Below are positions 16,899-26,432 of a stretch of DNA of 64,000 nucleotides, in pieces. Within the stretch, counting starts at the first letter, position 1. Each line of letters begins with the position of its first letter. Source of the stretch: Deinococcus malanensis (GTDB taxonomy: Bacteria > Deinococcota > Deinococci > Deinococcales > Deinococcaceae); NCBI RefSeq assembly GCF_014647655.1, contig NZ_BMPP01000003.1, positions 248,001-312,000 of the forward strand, written 5' to 3'. Made by a program: the position numbers and the translations under genes. The notes below the pieces were generated by a model. That model made no database searches and was not told where the DNA came from. It saw only the letters and a program-made list of their open reading frames with translations.

Positions 16899-18327
16899 GG
16901 CTGTCTCGATCCGCCTGCGTCTGGCCCTCTGGTACGGCGTCCTCAGCGCCATCGCCCTGTTCATCATGGCTTTCCTGAGCTACGCACTGTTTGCCCGGAG
17001 CCAGTACGTCGCCCAGGATCAGGTGCTCCGACTGAGTGCCAGACATGTGGCTGCAGGCGTCCTCGGGGCTGGTCGGTCTTACATCCTGGATACGAAGCCA
17101 GAAAGTGCCAACATTGTGCTCAGGCTTTATAACGGCAACGAACGTCTGGTGCAGGCCACACCTGGCGCCGAGCAGGTGCCTCCAGCGTCTCCTCGAGCGA
17201 CCATAGTCTCCCCCGCCGGACCCGCTTACGATCAAGCAGCGGCCATGGTGCCTGCACTTCGGGTAGATCCGGTCCAGTCCACAAAAAACGCGTTTGGAAT
17301 CCTCATTATCAGGGGAGAGCGCTGGCGCCAGTATGTTCTTCCCTTAGAGAAAAACGGCCGCTTTCTCGGGTATGTGGAAGCGCTCACACCTCTTGGTCCG
17401 CTCGACCGTGCGGTCAGCGACCTGAAAAATCTGCTGTTCTCCCTCGCGGCTATTTCTCTGGTCGCTGTCATCGGCCTGGGTGGAAGCATTGCAAGGCGGG
17501 CCCTGGCTCCTATCGCTCGCCTGACCAGCACGGCCGGGGACATTGCTCAGTCTGGCGACCTGTCCCGCCGGGTCGGTCCGGTGGAGCACCCAGATGAACT
17601 CGGACGTCTCGCCATGACGTTTAACGAGATGCTCGGCAGTTTGCAGGCGTCGTCTCAAGTGCAGCAGAGATTTCTGGCCGACGCTTCACACGAACTCCGC
17701 GCGCCTCTCACCATCATGCAGGGCAATCTGGAGCTCCTGAGATTGCATCCCGATATGGAAACTCAGGAAAAGCACGACATGCTCAGCGATGTCGAAAAGG
17801 AAACCACCAGGCTCGCCAGGCTCGTCTCAGACATGCTCCTCCTGGCCCGGCGGGATGCGGGGGTGCCCTTTCGCTCAGCGCCCCTGGACGTTTCGCGGAT
17901 TGCTCTTGAAGCCTTCCGGAATGCCCAACGCCTGGCGGGAGGGCAGGTCCTGAAGCACGCGGTCCAACCAGGGGTTCGTGTCTGCGGTGATCCTGACCGG
18001 CTCCATCAACTCATTCTGATCCTGCTGGACAATGCTCTGAAGTTCACGCCTGCGGGACGGTCTGTCGGCCTCATCGTCACGGAAGACCAAGAACGTGTCC
18101 TGCTGGTGGTCCAGGATGAGGGTCCAGGCATCCCGGCAGCGGACCAAGCGCACGTCTTTGAACGGTTCTATCGGGCAGATCCTGGACGGGCCCGCGATCC
18201 CGGAGGAACCGGTCTAGGCCTTCCCATCGCGGCGTGGATTGTGGAGCAGCATCAGGGCAGCATCGAATTGAAGAGCGAAGAAGGCCATGGGACACGGGTC
18301 GAGGTCACCCTGAAGCGCGGCGGCTAA
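16888..18327 (+). CDS. Sensor histidine kinase
   Basis: 479 aa. TM1 about 13-36, an extracytoplasmic sensor region of about 140 residues, TM2 about 181-202, HAMP (about 203-255), HisKA with FLADASHELRAPL (His268), then the ATP-binding domain with LLDNALKFTPAG, DEGPGIP and GTGLGLPIAAWIV. It is a canonical two-pass kinase that senses a signal outside the membrane and phosphorylates the partner regulator just upstream. It starts with GTG at 16888, overlapping that gene by 11 bp. The sensor region matches no domain I recognise. Confidence 0.94.
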   Translation: MPSKAVSIRLRLALWYGVLSAIALFIMAFLSYALFARSQYVAQDQVLRLSARHVAAGVLGAGRSYILDTKPESANIVLRLYNGNERLVQATPGAEQVPPASPRATIVSPAGPAYDQAAAMVPALRVDPVQSTKNAFGILIIRGERWRQYVLPLEKNGRFLGYVEALTPLGPLDRAVSDLKNLLFSLAAISLVAVIGLGGSIARRALAPIARLTSTAGDIAQSGDLSRRVGPVEHPDELGRLAMTFNEMLGSLQASSQVQQRFLADASHELRAPLTIMQGNLELLRLHPDMETQEKHDMLSDVEKETTRLARLVSDMLLLARRDAGVPFRSAPLDVSRIALEAFRNAQRLAGGQVLKHAVQPGVRVCGDPDRLHQLILILLDNALKFTPAGRSVGLIVTEDQERVLLVVQDEGPGIPAADQAHVFERFYRADPGRARDPGGTGLGLPIAAWIVEQHQGSIELKSEEGHGTRVEVTLKRGG

Positions 18328-18473
18328 GCCCAGCCCAACATCGAAACGATGACTACCAGGGACGGCGTGGAATTCAGTCCCAGCCCTATTCTTTACTTTA
18401 GCCCTGAGCTTCTTCGGCTGGTGAGGCCATGGCGTCGCATAGCTTCAGGGAACAGAGCCAGCCATAAGAAAAC

Positions 18474-19310
18474 TTACTTATTCACTGGAATCGTTCGGTA
18501 ACGGCTGCGAAGCAGTTCATAGGCGCCAAAGGCGACGAGCCCAGCTGCCATGAAGCTCAGGAGCCACTGCCCGTACGGGCCGTTCTCCACTGCCCGCAGG
18601 GCCTCTCTGAGACCTCCTGCTTTTTCAGGGCTGAAATCCCACGCTGCCTGAACAAAAAAGACACCAACTATCCCGATGATCAGTCCTCGCGCAGCGATGC
18701 CAACACGGCCAATGGTCGTGATGATGCGCCGCTGCGTTTCATGGCCGTCTTCCAGCTCCAGGCGCTTCATGAACATGCCGGAGTACGCGACATAGCACAG
18801 GTTCAGCGCGACCGCCACAACAACGAGGCCACCCAACCCCACGAGAAGCTGGCCTAAGGGCAGTGACAGCAACCATCTGGTCCAGTCATCCTCGGCATTC
18901 AGATTCTGACGGTCTGGACCGTCGAAGAGCACCAGGGCGGTTGAAAAGAAGGCCAGACTGGCATAGGCACTCCCGCTCAGGAACAGCCCGACGCGCTTGG
19001 CGAACCCCTGCAGGGTGCGGGGGTACCGCTCGGGGTTGATCACGGCCCGGTAGCCTTGCCAGAGGGCATACCCGAACAGCCCCATGGATGTGACGGCCAG
19101 GGTCACCTGGCCGAAAAGGTCCTCACCAATCATTTCTAGAACTCCACGGGTCCCTGGGGGGTGGATCGTCGCCAGGACGGCGGCCTTGGCGGTCAGCACG
19201 CCAAGCGTGATGTAGACCATCCCTTTGACGAAATAGCCGAGGCGTGCCAACACTGTCATCCATGAGGTGGGATCAGGTTGAGCACCTTTCTTGTCCCCAG
19301 AGATTTCCAT
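18474..19310 (-). CDS. DUF1206 membrane protein
   Basis: 278 aa with about six hydrophobic segments in three repeated pairs: RLGYFVKGMVYITLGVLTAKAA, FAKRVGLFLSGSAYASLAFFS and TIGRVGIAARGLIIGIVGVFFVQAA. Each pair starts with the G(R/K)xG(I/L) pattern typical of DUF1206. Function unknown. It sits convergent with the kinase and divergent from the HtrA operon, inside a block of envelope genes. Confidence 0.85.
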   Translation of the reverse strand: MEISGDKKGAQPDPTSWMTVLARLGYFVKGMVYITLGVLTAKAAVLATIHPPGTRGVLEMIGEDLFGQVTLAVTSMGLFGYALWQGYRAVINPERYPRTLQGFAKRVGLFLSGSAYASLAFFSTALVLFDGPDRQNLNAEDDWTRWLLSLPLGQLLVGLGGLVVVAVALNLCYVAYSGMFMKRLELEDGHETQRRIITTIGRVGIAARGLIIGIVGVFFVQAAWDFSPEKAGGLREALRAVENGPYGQWLLSFMAAGLVAFGAYELLRSRYRTIPVNK

Positions 19311-19762
19311 CAGTTCAACCTAAATGCAGAGGTACAGCAGATGTTGTCGATTAAATGTGGTTACCTATAGATGCCTGGTCACTTTTACCAGTCACATGGC
19401 TATAAACGCGTGGGCAGCAGCGTATCGACAGAAAGTATTTTGCAGGTTACGACAGGCCTACGTCGACTGGTTGAACTGAATCAGATGATGAGCTGAACCT
19501 CAGCTGAATCCCGGCTCTGGAAGGCAACATTCAACTCGTTTTCGGTGGTCATTTCTGGTTGGTAGTCTTCGGTGTGCCACGACGAATCGACCGAATGTCA
19601 GATCGGAATCTTGTTACAAGAAGTTCAGTTCGTGAAGTGTTGCGCGGATGGCTGTAGTGGCTCATGCCAACCGGAAGTGCATGGCCATTTATCATATTTC
19701 TTTTCAGGAACAAATAAGATCGCCAGACTCGTTACAACCACGTTCACTTTAGGAGGTGGATT
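19311..19762. promoter_or_regulatory. Divergent intergenic region upstream of HtrA
   Basis: About 450 bases, more AT-rich than the flanks, between divergent DUF1206 and the HtrA operon. It probably carries the promoters of both. AGGAGGTGG at 19751-19759 is the HtrA ribosome site. A 75-codon frame running across the HtrA start is a shadow. I cannot place a -35/-10 pair with confidence. Confidence 0.4.
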
Positions 19763-20953
19763 ATGCTACGTATCCTTACGCCAGGTCTGCTCTCAATAAC
19801 GGTCCTCCTGAGTGCCTGCGAACAACAGACCAGTCAACGCGCGCCTCTGACCACTTCCTCCTCTGCAGCAGCCGCTGAGTCACCAACCGCTGAGTTGGCA
19901 GCTCTGGAGTACGAGGAGAACACGATCTCCGTCACCGACGAGAGCCAGACCGGAGTGGTGTTCATCACGCGTCGTGGCCAGATGCCCGACACGGCACCTG
20001 AAGCCAGTGAACCAAGTCAGGGCTCGTCAGATCAGGACGTCACCGGAACAGGTTCCGGATTTTTTGTCGACGACGAGGGGTTCATCCTGACGAACTTCCA
20101 TGTCGTGGAAGGGGCCCAACAACTGACCGTGCACCTTCCCGGGCGGAAACGCGAATTCCCGGCCCAGGTTGTGGGCGTGGCTCCGGAGTATGACCTGGCG
20201 CTCCTGCAGACCACGGACATCCCCGCCGACCTGTACGACCCTTTGGAGCTGGGCGACAGTGATCAGGTGCGTGTGGGTGCAAAAGCCATCGCCATGGGAT
20301 CCCCCTTCGGCCTGGAGTTCTCCGTCACTCAGGGCATCGTTTCAGCCAAGAACCGGGTGGTTCCGACCGGCATCAATGGAATCCCGCAGAACAGCATTCA
20401 GACCGATGCGGCCATCAATCCCGGCAATTCGGGCGGCCCGCTACTGAACAGTGCCGCTGAAGTGATCGGAATCAATACAATGATCCTTTCCCCAGGGACG
20501 GCGGCCTCCGGTACAGGTCAGAATGCCGGGGTTGGATTCGCCATCCCGATCAATACAGCCAAGGCGATCCTGCCGCGCTTAAAAGCAGGCGAAACAGTCA
20601 ACGTACCCAGAATTGGCGTCACGGGAATACCAGTCGCGTTGCTGCCAGGCGAGGTCCGTGAGGAGTTCAATCTTCCGGACGACGGCGTGCTGGTGCAGGA
20701 GGTCTCCCCAGCAAGCCCAGCGGCAGGTGCCGGACTCGTGGGCGGCCTGCGGCGTATCGAACTGGGTGAGGCCGCGCTCCTGATGGGCGGTGACGTCATT
20801 ACGAGAATTGCTGGTCAACCGGTGACCACCCTTCAGGACATCCAGACGGCGCTTGTAACCCAGCAGGCTGGAGGAACGGTGAAGCTTATGATCCAGCGCC
20901 AGGGCGAAACGCGTGAACTCGTGCTGAACCTTTCGACTGGAGAAGTCGAATGA
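19763..20953 (+). CDS. HtrA/DegP-type serine protease, lipoprotein
   Basis: 396 aa. Lipoprotein signal with lipobox LLSAC (Cys19), a low-complexity Ser/Ala/Glu linker to about 95, a trypsin-like domain with His113 (LTNFHVVEGA), Asp144 (EYDLALLQT) and Ser223 (INPGNSGGPL), and one PDZ domain (about 280-385) with GVLVQEVSPASPAAGAGL and GDVITRIAGQPVTTLQDIQ. It degrades or refolds damaged envelope proteins; membrane anchoring by lipid rather than a TM helix is notable. It is the first gene of an operon, its stop overlapping the next start by 4 bp. Confidence 0.94.
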   Translation: MLRILTPGLLSITVLLSACEQQTSQRAPLTTSSSAAAAESPTAELAALEYEENTISVTDESQTGVVFITRRGQMPDTAPEASEPSQGSSDQDVTGTGSGFFVDDEGFILTNFHVVEGAQQLTVHLPGRKREFPAQVVGVAPEYDLALLQTTDIPADLYDPLELGDSDQVRVGAKAIAMGSPFGLEFSVTQGIVSAKNRVVPTGINGIPQNSIQTDAAINPGNSGGPLLNSAAEVIGINTMILSPGTAASGTGQNAGVGFAIPINTAKAILPRLKAGETVNVPRIGVTGIPVALLPGEVREEFNLPDDGVLVQEVSPASPAAGAGLVGGLRRIELGEAALLMGGDVITRIAGQPVTTLQDIQTALVTQQAGGTVKLMIQRQGETRELVLNLSTGEVE

Positions 20954-21453
20954 CCTCTGCTTCAGTACCCGAGAGGCGAAGCGTCTTGTCCCGGTTCTTC
21001 TGTGTGGTCGTGATGCTCAGCATGGGGCCAGGACCGGCAGGTGCGCTCGCGGTACAGGAAGGGGAGCTGTGGAGTGCCTTGACCATGGCGAGTGCCCGTT
21101 ACATCATTCTTCCCCCGCAAATTGAAGGGAATCCCGAAGGCCTCACCGCACATCAACGCAAAATCGTACTCAAGTCCATGCGTCATGATCTGGCTGGATC
21201 GTTGAAACGCCGTTATCCCAAAGCAGCAGTGGTCACGACAATGGAAGACAGGAACGTGATCAGGGTGACTCCGGTAATCGAAGCCCCTCAGCGTCTGCTT
21301 CCGTGGGGGAAACTGGGTCTGAAGCTGATATTTGAGCGAAGAAGCGGACAGCGATTCTTGTTGAAAGAGCAGTTCACTCTGTTTAACTTGTGGCAGCAAC
21401 AGGATGATGCAGCAAAATACGCCTATGACAAGCTCGTTGATAGATTACCGTAA
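20950..21453 (+). CDS. Secreted hypothetical protein coupled to HtrA
   Basis: 167 aa, no family recognised. A long basic N-region precedes a signal-like segment (FFCVVVMLSMGPGPAGALA). The mature part is basic and compact, with ARYIILPPQIEGNPEGLTAHQRKI in pieces, SLKRRYPKAAVVTTMEDRNVIRVTPVIE and LLKEQFTLFNLW. Its ATG overlaps the HtrA stop (ATGA), so coupled translation implies a shared process, perhaps as substrate, inhibitor or adaptor of the protease. That role is inferred from position only. Confidence 0.7.
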   Translation: MTSASVPERRSVLSRFFCVVVMLSMGPGPAGALAVQEGELWSALTMASARYIILPPQIEGNPEGLTAHQRKIVLKSMRHDLAGSLKRRYPKAAVVTTMEDRNVIRVTPVIEAPQRLLPWGKLGLKLIFERRSGQRFLLKEQFTLFNLWQQQDDAAKYAYDKLVDRLP

Positions 21454-21656
21454 ATATTTATGGTTCAGTTTTATTATTGACGTTATTGCCTGTTACCAAT
21501 TCATACAGAACTCGGCCGAAGCATACAGTGCCAGCGAACTCCAATGAATCTATCTGCTCTAGTGAGCTGACTGCTACCATTTCACCTTCAATGCGCTTTA
21601 GAACTCGGCTTCAGTTACAGGTGCGCGGAACGCCCAGTGAACACCAGGAGGTTTAT

Positions 21657-22469
21657 ATGATCCGGCTCGCTCTGTTGATTTTAAGTCTGTTGCCCGGTGC
21701 AGCCTATGCCCAGATGAACGACGAGCGCCTGCTGTCAGGCACCACGCTCGGGCTGCCATGGGGGCTGTATGCTGGCACCACGACCAGTACGCAAGTGAAC
21801 AATTCACGGCTGCGGCTCAGTGCGCCCTCTGGAGCAAAGGTGCTTGGAACTCGGTATGACCCGGGCACTCAGTCCGCGTTACTGTCCTACCGTCACGACT
21901 TGAATGCTCGCGCGGCGCTGGAGTTAGCGGTTGATCAACTCCAGCGCCAAGGTTTTGAGTTGACTTTCAGAGCCTGGCCTGCCGTGGGTCAGGCGCAGGC
22001 ACTCTTGCGGCGGGGTGAACGCCTTGTCGAGATCCGCATCATTCGTGGTGCTGAGCAGGTGACCCAGGCGTTGTACCGATTTAGAGACGGGGACCTTCCG
22101 GAACGCCTGATGGTCAAAGAGTTACCGCCATACCTGGAGGTATACGCCAGACCGGTTGACTTGAAAACCATGCAGACAGAACGCGGACGTGTCCTTCTTA
22201 CTCCTCCAGGGGAGGTGCCCCTCGATCTCGCTAGTTACCGCGACGGCGTGGTGAGCCTGCAGTTCTACGGCGACTTTTCCCTGGTGCAGCTCAGGGCCTT
22301 TTATCTTCCTTTCTTTGTCTCGCAGGGATTCATCGAAATCGGCGACTCGCAAGAAGCAGCCACCGAGGCGACCCACCTGTTCGCAAGGGGCAATGAACGG
22401 CTGACAGTAGAGCTGCAGGCAAGGAAATCAACCAATCGCGCCCGAGTAGACCTCCGGTTCCAGCGGTGA
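21657..22469 (+). CDS. Secreted two-repeat protein, paralogue B
   Basis: 270 aa, signal peptide MIRLALLILSLLPGAAYA. The mature start LSGTTLGLPWGLYAGT, then LRLSAPSGAKVLGTRY, matches the opening of the protein at 14948. The two helical QGF blocks (AVDQLQRQGFE and LRAFYLPFFVSQGF) and the strand ends VEIRI and TVELQA match its layout. AGGAGG at 21646-21651 fixes the start at 21657. It lies 203 bases after the HtrA pair on the same strand. Function unknown; likely extracytoplasmic. Confidence 0.78.
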   Translation: MIRLALLILSLLPGAAYAQMNDERLLSGTTLGLPWGLYAGTTTSTQVNNSRLRLSAPSGAKVLGTRYDPGTQSALLSYRHDLNARAALELAVDQLQRQGFELTFRAWPAVGQAQALLRRGERLVEIRIIRGAEQVTQALYRFRDGDLPERLMVKELPPYLEVYARPVDLKTMQTERGRVLLTPPGEVPLDLASYRDGVVSLQFYGDFSLVQLRAFYLPFFVSQGFIEIGDSQEAATEATHLFARGNERLTVELQARKSTNRARVDLRFQR

Positions 22470-22511
22470 CAGGTTGCCACAGCAGGATGTCCTTCGCTCA
22501 GAGGTTGAAAA

Positions 22512-22886
22512 ATGGCAAATTTTGCCGATCTGGTGAATGAGGCACGCCTCCGGCACCTGCAAAAGGTCCAGCAGAGCGAGCAGGCGAAAAACTACGTCCG
22601 CGACGTCATGATTCATGCGTGCGAGCAGATTGAACACAGTGGAGGCGTCCTGACCGACTCCGAGAACTGGAGCTACAACGGCCTCCATGCATTCAACCAC
22701 TACACGTTGTCGTTCCCTGCTGATATCGGTATCTCTGATATGGAATTGCAGGTGGGTGGCCGGGAGTTGCCTGAAGCAGGCAACGAAATTGTAGTAGGGA
22801 ATCCGGACACGGCCGTTGTCGTCAGCAACCAGACAGAGGGCGTGGCTGCCGTGTTCGACTATGTCAAGCAGGCCGTAGAAAGCTGA
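22512..22886 (+). CDS. Hypothetical protein
   Basis: 124 aa, soluble, no signal peptide and no family recognised. The N-terminal 60 residues look helical (MANFADLVNEARLRHLQKV, NYVRDVMIHACEQIEHSGG); the rest is beta-rich and acidic (LSFPADIGISDMELQVGG, NEIVVGNPDTAVVVSNQ). GAGG lies 8 nt before the ATG. It follows paralogue B after 42 nt and may be the last gene of that unit. Confidence 0.65.
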   Translation: MANFADLVNEARLRHLQKVQQSEQAKNYVRDVMIHACEQIEHSGGVLTDSENWSYNGLHAFNHYTLSFPADIGISDMELQVGGRELPEAGNEIVVGNPDTAVVVSNQTEGVAAVFDYVKQAVES

Positions 22887-23054
22887 TTTATCGTCTGCGC
22901 TGGCGTACCGGGGCAAGCTCCTGGCATTTCAGGATTTCCGGCGGTCACACCCATCCGGAGCCGGTCTCGGTGACCAGCTGCTCTCGTGGGGGCTTTCGAT
23001 GTCAAAAATCATTGCGCCCGCGCAGACGGTTCAGGAGGGTAAATGGACGGCAGG

Positions 23055-23597
23055 TCAATCCGCCCGGCGTGGATAGGTGCCCGGGTGTCCCGTTTCTGTG
23101 CCCTGGACCACGGAAACACTGCCACCCGACTCTAGGACGGCCAGCCGCACCTGCGCCACATCGCTGATCCCCTGGCTGCGCAGCTGCTGTTCCAGGGACT
23201 GTCTGGAGACGCGTGCCCGGCGCATCACCGCCTCACGGTACTGGCCGTACTCGATCAGGACCACCGGGGGATTGTCCACCACGTCGTGAAAACGCTGGGA
23301 GCGGGCGCTCAGGAAGGAGGTGGCCCACTGCAGCAGCGCCAGGCACAGCAGGGCGAGTACGCCCTCAGTGAGGTTCCGGCCCATGATCGAACTGGCGACC
23401 AGCGAGCCCGCCGCGACGTTGATCAGGAAGTCGAAGGAAGTGAAGGACGCGAATGTGCGCGCGCCAAAGCCGCGCGCGATAAAAATCACCAGTATGTAGA
23501 GCAGGGCCACCGAGAGGATGACGCGCACGAAGAACTCGACTGACCAGCCGCCCTGCGGCGTCAGGAGGGCTTGCAAGACCGAGAGCCACGTGTCCAT
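23055..23597 (-). CDS. DUF421 (YetF-like) membrane protein
   Basis: 180 aa. Three hydrophobic segments (VRVILSVALLYILVIFIARG, DFLINVAAGSLVASSIMG, GVLALLCLALLQWATSFL) are followed by the conserved soluble DUF421 domain with DNPPVVLIEYGQYREAVMRRARVS in pieces and LRSQGISDVAQVRLAVLES. The family includes YetF/YdfS-type proteins of sporulating and other bacteria; the biochemical role is not established. It is divergent from nhaA. Confidence 0.88.
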   Translation of the reverse strand: MDTWLSVLQALLTPQGGWSVEFFVRVILSVALLYILVIFIARGFGARTFASFTSFDFLINVAAGSLVASSIMGRNLTEGVLALLCLALLQWATSFLSARSQRFHDVVDNPPVVLIEYGQYREAVMRRARVSRQSLEQQLRSQGISDVAQVRLAVLESGGSVSVVQGTETGHPGTYPRRAD

Positions 23598-23784
23598 GAG
23601 TCACCCTACCGCACGACCAGCCTGAACAGATTCGTGGAGCAGGGTACACCCTCTCCATCCCTGAGCAGCCTCGTGCTACTGTGGCCACACAAAACGCCGC
23701 GTCAGCGGCAGGTCACAGTGGCTATACGCTGACCTGGTGGAGCCCGCACAATCGGCTCCGCCTTGTCTTTTCCCCGGAGGCTCC

Positions 23785-25062
23785 ATGGCGTCCCAGCCCC
23801 AATCCCCCTTTGCGCGCTTCGTTCATAGTGAATCCTTCGCCGGGCTCCTGCTGGTCGTCACCGCCATCATTGCGTTCCTGTGGGCCAACTCGCCCTGGCG
23901 TGAAACGTACACCACCATGCAGCACACGTACCTGGGACTGTCCCTGGGCACCTCAGAGCTGAAGCTGTCCATCGAGCACTGGGTCAACGACGGCCTGATG
24001 GCGGTGTTCTTCCTTCTGGTCGGGCTCGAGATCAAGCGGGAACTGCTGATCGGTGAGCTGGCCTCCCGGCGCCGCGCAACCCTGGCGGTCGCGGCAGCAG
24101 CCGGAGGCATGGTCCTGCCCGGTGCGCTGTACTACCTCCTGAACGCCGGTGGACCCGGAGCGTCCGGCTGGGGCGTACCGATGGCCACCGACATCGCTTT
24201 CGCGCTTGGCGTCCTGGCCCTGCTGGGCTCCCGTATTCCCCTCGGACTGAAGGTCTTCCTGACGGCCCTGGCCATCGTGGATGATCTTGGCGCCGTCCTG
24301 GTCATTGCCTTGTTCTATACCGAGAGCGTCAACCTTACCTTCCTGGCGCTCGCAGCACTCACCTGGGGGGCTGCCCTCCTGGCCGGCCTGAGAGGCGCAT
24401 TCAGCATGAAGGTGTACGCCGTGCTGGGGGCTGTGCTGTGGTACTTCGTCCTGAGGTCCGGTCTGCACGCCACCATCGCAGGGGTGCTGCTCGCGTTCAC
24501 GGTGCCGATCCGCAAGCCCGATCCAGGGCAGTACCTGGCTTCCCTGGCAGACGCCGCACGGCCCGGACGGGGCGAGGTGGTCGGCGCACGCCTGCGGGAC
24601 CTGGAAGACCTGCTCGAACGGGCCCAAAGCCCGCTTCACCGCATGGAGCATGCCCTGCACCCGTTCGTGACCTTTGCGGTCCTTCCGGTATTCGCGCTGG
24701 TCAATGCCGGGGTTGCGGTGACTGCTGGCGGCGTGGGAGTCGTCTCGTTCGGCGTGATGTTAGGCCTGCTGCTCGGGAAGCCCCTCGGGGTGGTCGGAGG
24801 CGCCTGGTTGGCGGTCCGTGCGGGTGTAGCGTCCCTGCCCCGGCGGGTCACATGGGCGCATATGGTGGGAGCTGGGATTCTGTCCGGAATCGGTTTCACC
24901 ATGAGCCTGTTCGTCTCGAACCTGGCTTTCGATGACGCGGACCTCCTGACACAGGCGAAGCTGGGCGTGCTGATGGCCTCGGTCCTCGCGGCGCTGCTGG
25001 GGGCGGGGTGGTTGGTCCTGACATCGAGAAAAAACTCCAGCGATTCAGACTCAGCGCTGTAA
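23785..25062 (+). CDS. nhaA: NhaA-type Na+/H+ antiporter
   Basis: 425 aa, about 12 TM segments. Family signatures are visible: [42 protein letters not shown] in pieces, [29 protein letters not shown] and the ion-binding paired aspartates in [19 protein letters not shown], then [14 protein letters not shown]. It exports Na+ in exchange for protons, giving salt and alkaline tolerance. GGAGG at 23776-23780 sets the ATG at 23785; an in-frame upstream start at 23737 has no ribosome site. Confidence 0.95.
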   Translation: MASQPQSPFARFVHSESFAGLLLVVTAIIAFLWANSPWRETYTTMQHTYLGLSLGTSELKLSIEHWVNDGLMAVFFLLVGLEIKRELLIGELASRRRATLAVAAAAGGMVLPGALYYLLNAGGPGASGWGVPMATDIAFALGVLALLGSRIPLGLKVFLTALAIVDDLGAVLVIALFYTESVNLTFLALAALTWGAALLAGLRGAFSMKVYAVLGAVLWYFVLRSGLHATIAGVLLAFTVPIRKPDPGQYLASLADAARPGRGEVVGARLRDLEDLLERAQSPLHRMEHALHPFVTFAVLPVFALVNAGVAVTAGGVGVVSFGVMLGLLLGKPLGVVGGAWLAVRAGVASLPRRVTWAHMVGAGILSGIGFTMSLFVSNLAFDDADLLTQAKLGVLMASVLAALLGAGWLVLTSRKNSSDSDSAL

Positions 25063-25367
25063 GGGCCGTCCGGTGGAGTCCTTCCGGATTCGGAGGTCCT
25101 GAGCCTCGGTGCTTTCACGCCGAGTGATCAGCGGATGACGGGCGTACAGCAGGCTCAGAGGCGGCTGGAAGGTATCAGGAGTTTTTATCCCTCGTCGAAA
25201 CGGACGTTTGATGGCCATGGGGTCCTGGCCAGCCGCCGATTGACGCGGAAGACCACTCCGGGTACTGTCCCCTCTCTGGCTCGCCAGCAGTGAACGATCA
25301 CCCTGGAGAACCCCGCCCGGTCACCTCATCGGCAAAGGCCAGTGGTCAGGGCCGTTAAGCTGCTGGC
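25063..25367. other. Intergenic region
   Basis: About 300 bases between nhaA and the ion channel. TAAGCT lies 6 nt before the GTG start at 25368, compatible with a -10 box of a leaderless transcript; no good -35 is seen. No gene. Confidence 0.3.
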
Positions 25368-26183
25368 GTGAGCGTCCCCCCCTCGGAGCACGAGCAGCAG
25401 CAGCATCAACGCTGGGAACTTCTGCGGCGTCTCGACCGCCTGACCAACCTGCCGATGACTTTGCTGGCGTTCGTCTGGCTCGCCCTCCTGATCGTGGACC
25501 TGACGGCTGGTCTCTCGTCCTTCTGGCAGACCGTCAGTAACCTGATCTGGGTGCTGTCCATCCTGGACTTTCTCCTGGCCCTGCTGGTGGCTCCTGACCG
25601 GACACGTTACCTGCGCGCCAACCTCCTGACCGCCTTCTCCTTGCTTTTGCCTGCCCTGCGCATTCTGAAGATCTTCCGGGCGTTCCGGGCGCTGCGCCTG
25701 TTGCGGGCAACCCGCTCGATCAACCTGTTGCGACTCCTGACCTCGCTCAACCGGGGCCTCAAGGCCGTTGGCGGGGCGGTGCGGCAACGGGGGCTGGGCT
25801 ACGTGGTTCTGCTGACGACGATCCTGACGCTCGGAGGGGCGGCTGGTATGCTGGCCTTCGAGCGCTCACAGACGCCAGGCGGTCCCGGGCTGAATACCTA
25901 CCCGGAAGCGCTGTGGTGGACAGCGATGCTCATGACCTCACTGGGATCAGACTACTGGCCGGTCAGCCTGGAGGGGCGGCTGCTCACCTTCCTGCTTGCG
26001 CTGTACGCCCTGGCGGTCTTCGGGTACATCACGGCGGCCATCGCCAGTCTGTTCATTGACCAGGACAGGAAGCAGGCACCGCTGGGCGGCAGCAACCCAT
26101 CCAGTCTGGAAACCGAGCTTCGAGCCATCCGGCAGGAGTTAAACGCCCTGCGGGCAGAGCGGACAGGCCAGCAAGACCCATAA
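25368..26183 (+). CDS. Voltage-gated-like ion channel with non-canonical filter
   Basis: 271 aa. A six-segment ion-transport domain: about four hydrophobic segments, then an arginine-rich S4-like stretch (RILKIFRAFRALRLLRATR, about 95-117), an S5 segment (GYVVLLTTILTLGGAAGMLAFE), a pore loop EALWWTAMLMTSLGSDYWP (about 180-198) and S6 (LTFLLALYALAVFGYITAAIASLFI). A C-terminal helix is probably a coiled coil. The filter is TSLGSDYWP, not TVGYGD, so potassium selectivity should not be assumed. The start is GTG. Confidence 0.85.
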   Translation: MSVPPSEHEQQQHQRWELLRRLDRLTNLPMTLLAFVWLALLIVDLTAGLSSFWQTVSNLIWVLSILDFLLALLVAPDRTRYLRANLLTAFSLLLPALRILKIFRAFRALRLLRATRSINLLRLLTSLNRGLKAVGGAVRQRGLGYVVLLTTILTLGGAAGMLAFERSQTPGGPGLNTYPEALWWTAMLMTSLGSDYWPVSLEGRLLTFLLALYALAVFGYITAAIASLFIDQDRKQAPLGGSNPSSLETELRAIRQELNALRAERTGQQDP

Positions 26184-26432
26184 ACATGGCTTTCGCGGGT
26201 CCCGGCCGGTCGTGAAGTGTCCTCAGAAAAAGTCAACAGGTGCGATAACAAACAGCCTCTGCTGCCCGGACACCACCGGGTTACGGGGCGTCCCTCATGG
26301 GAACACGGCGGCAAGGACCCGCCCAGCGGGCTTCCCACCCTCGGGCCTGAGTCCGTCTTGACCCGGCGAGCCGTCCGACGCGCCGATCCCAGGCTGGGCG
26401 GGTCACAGTCCAGGACGCCCGCACGGCACGTG

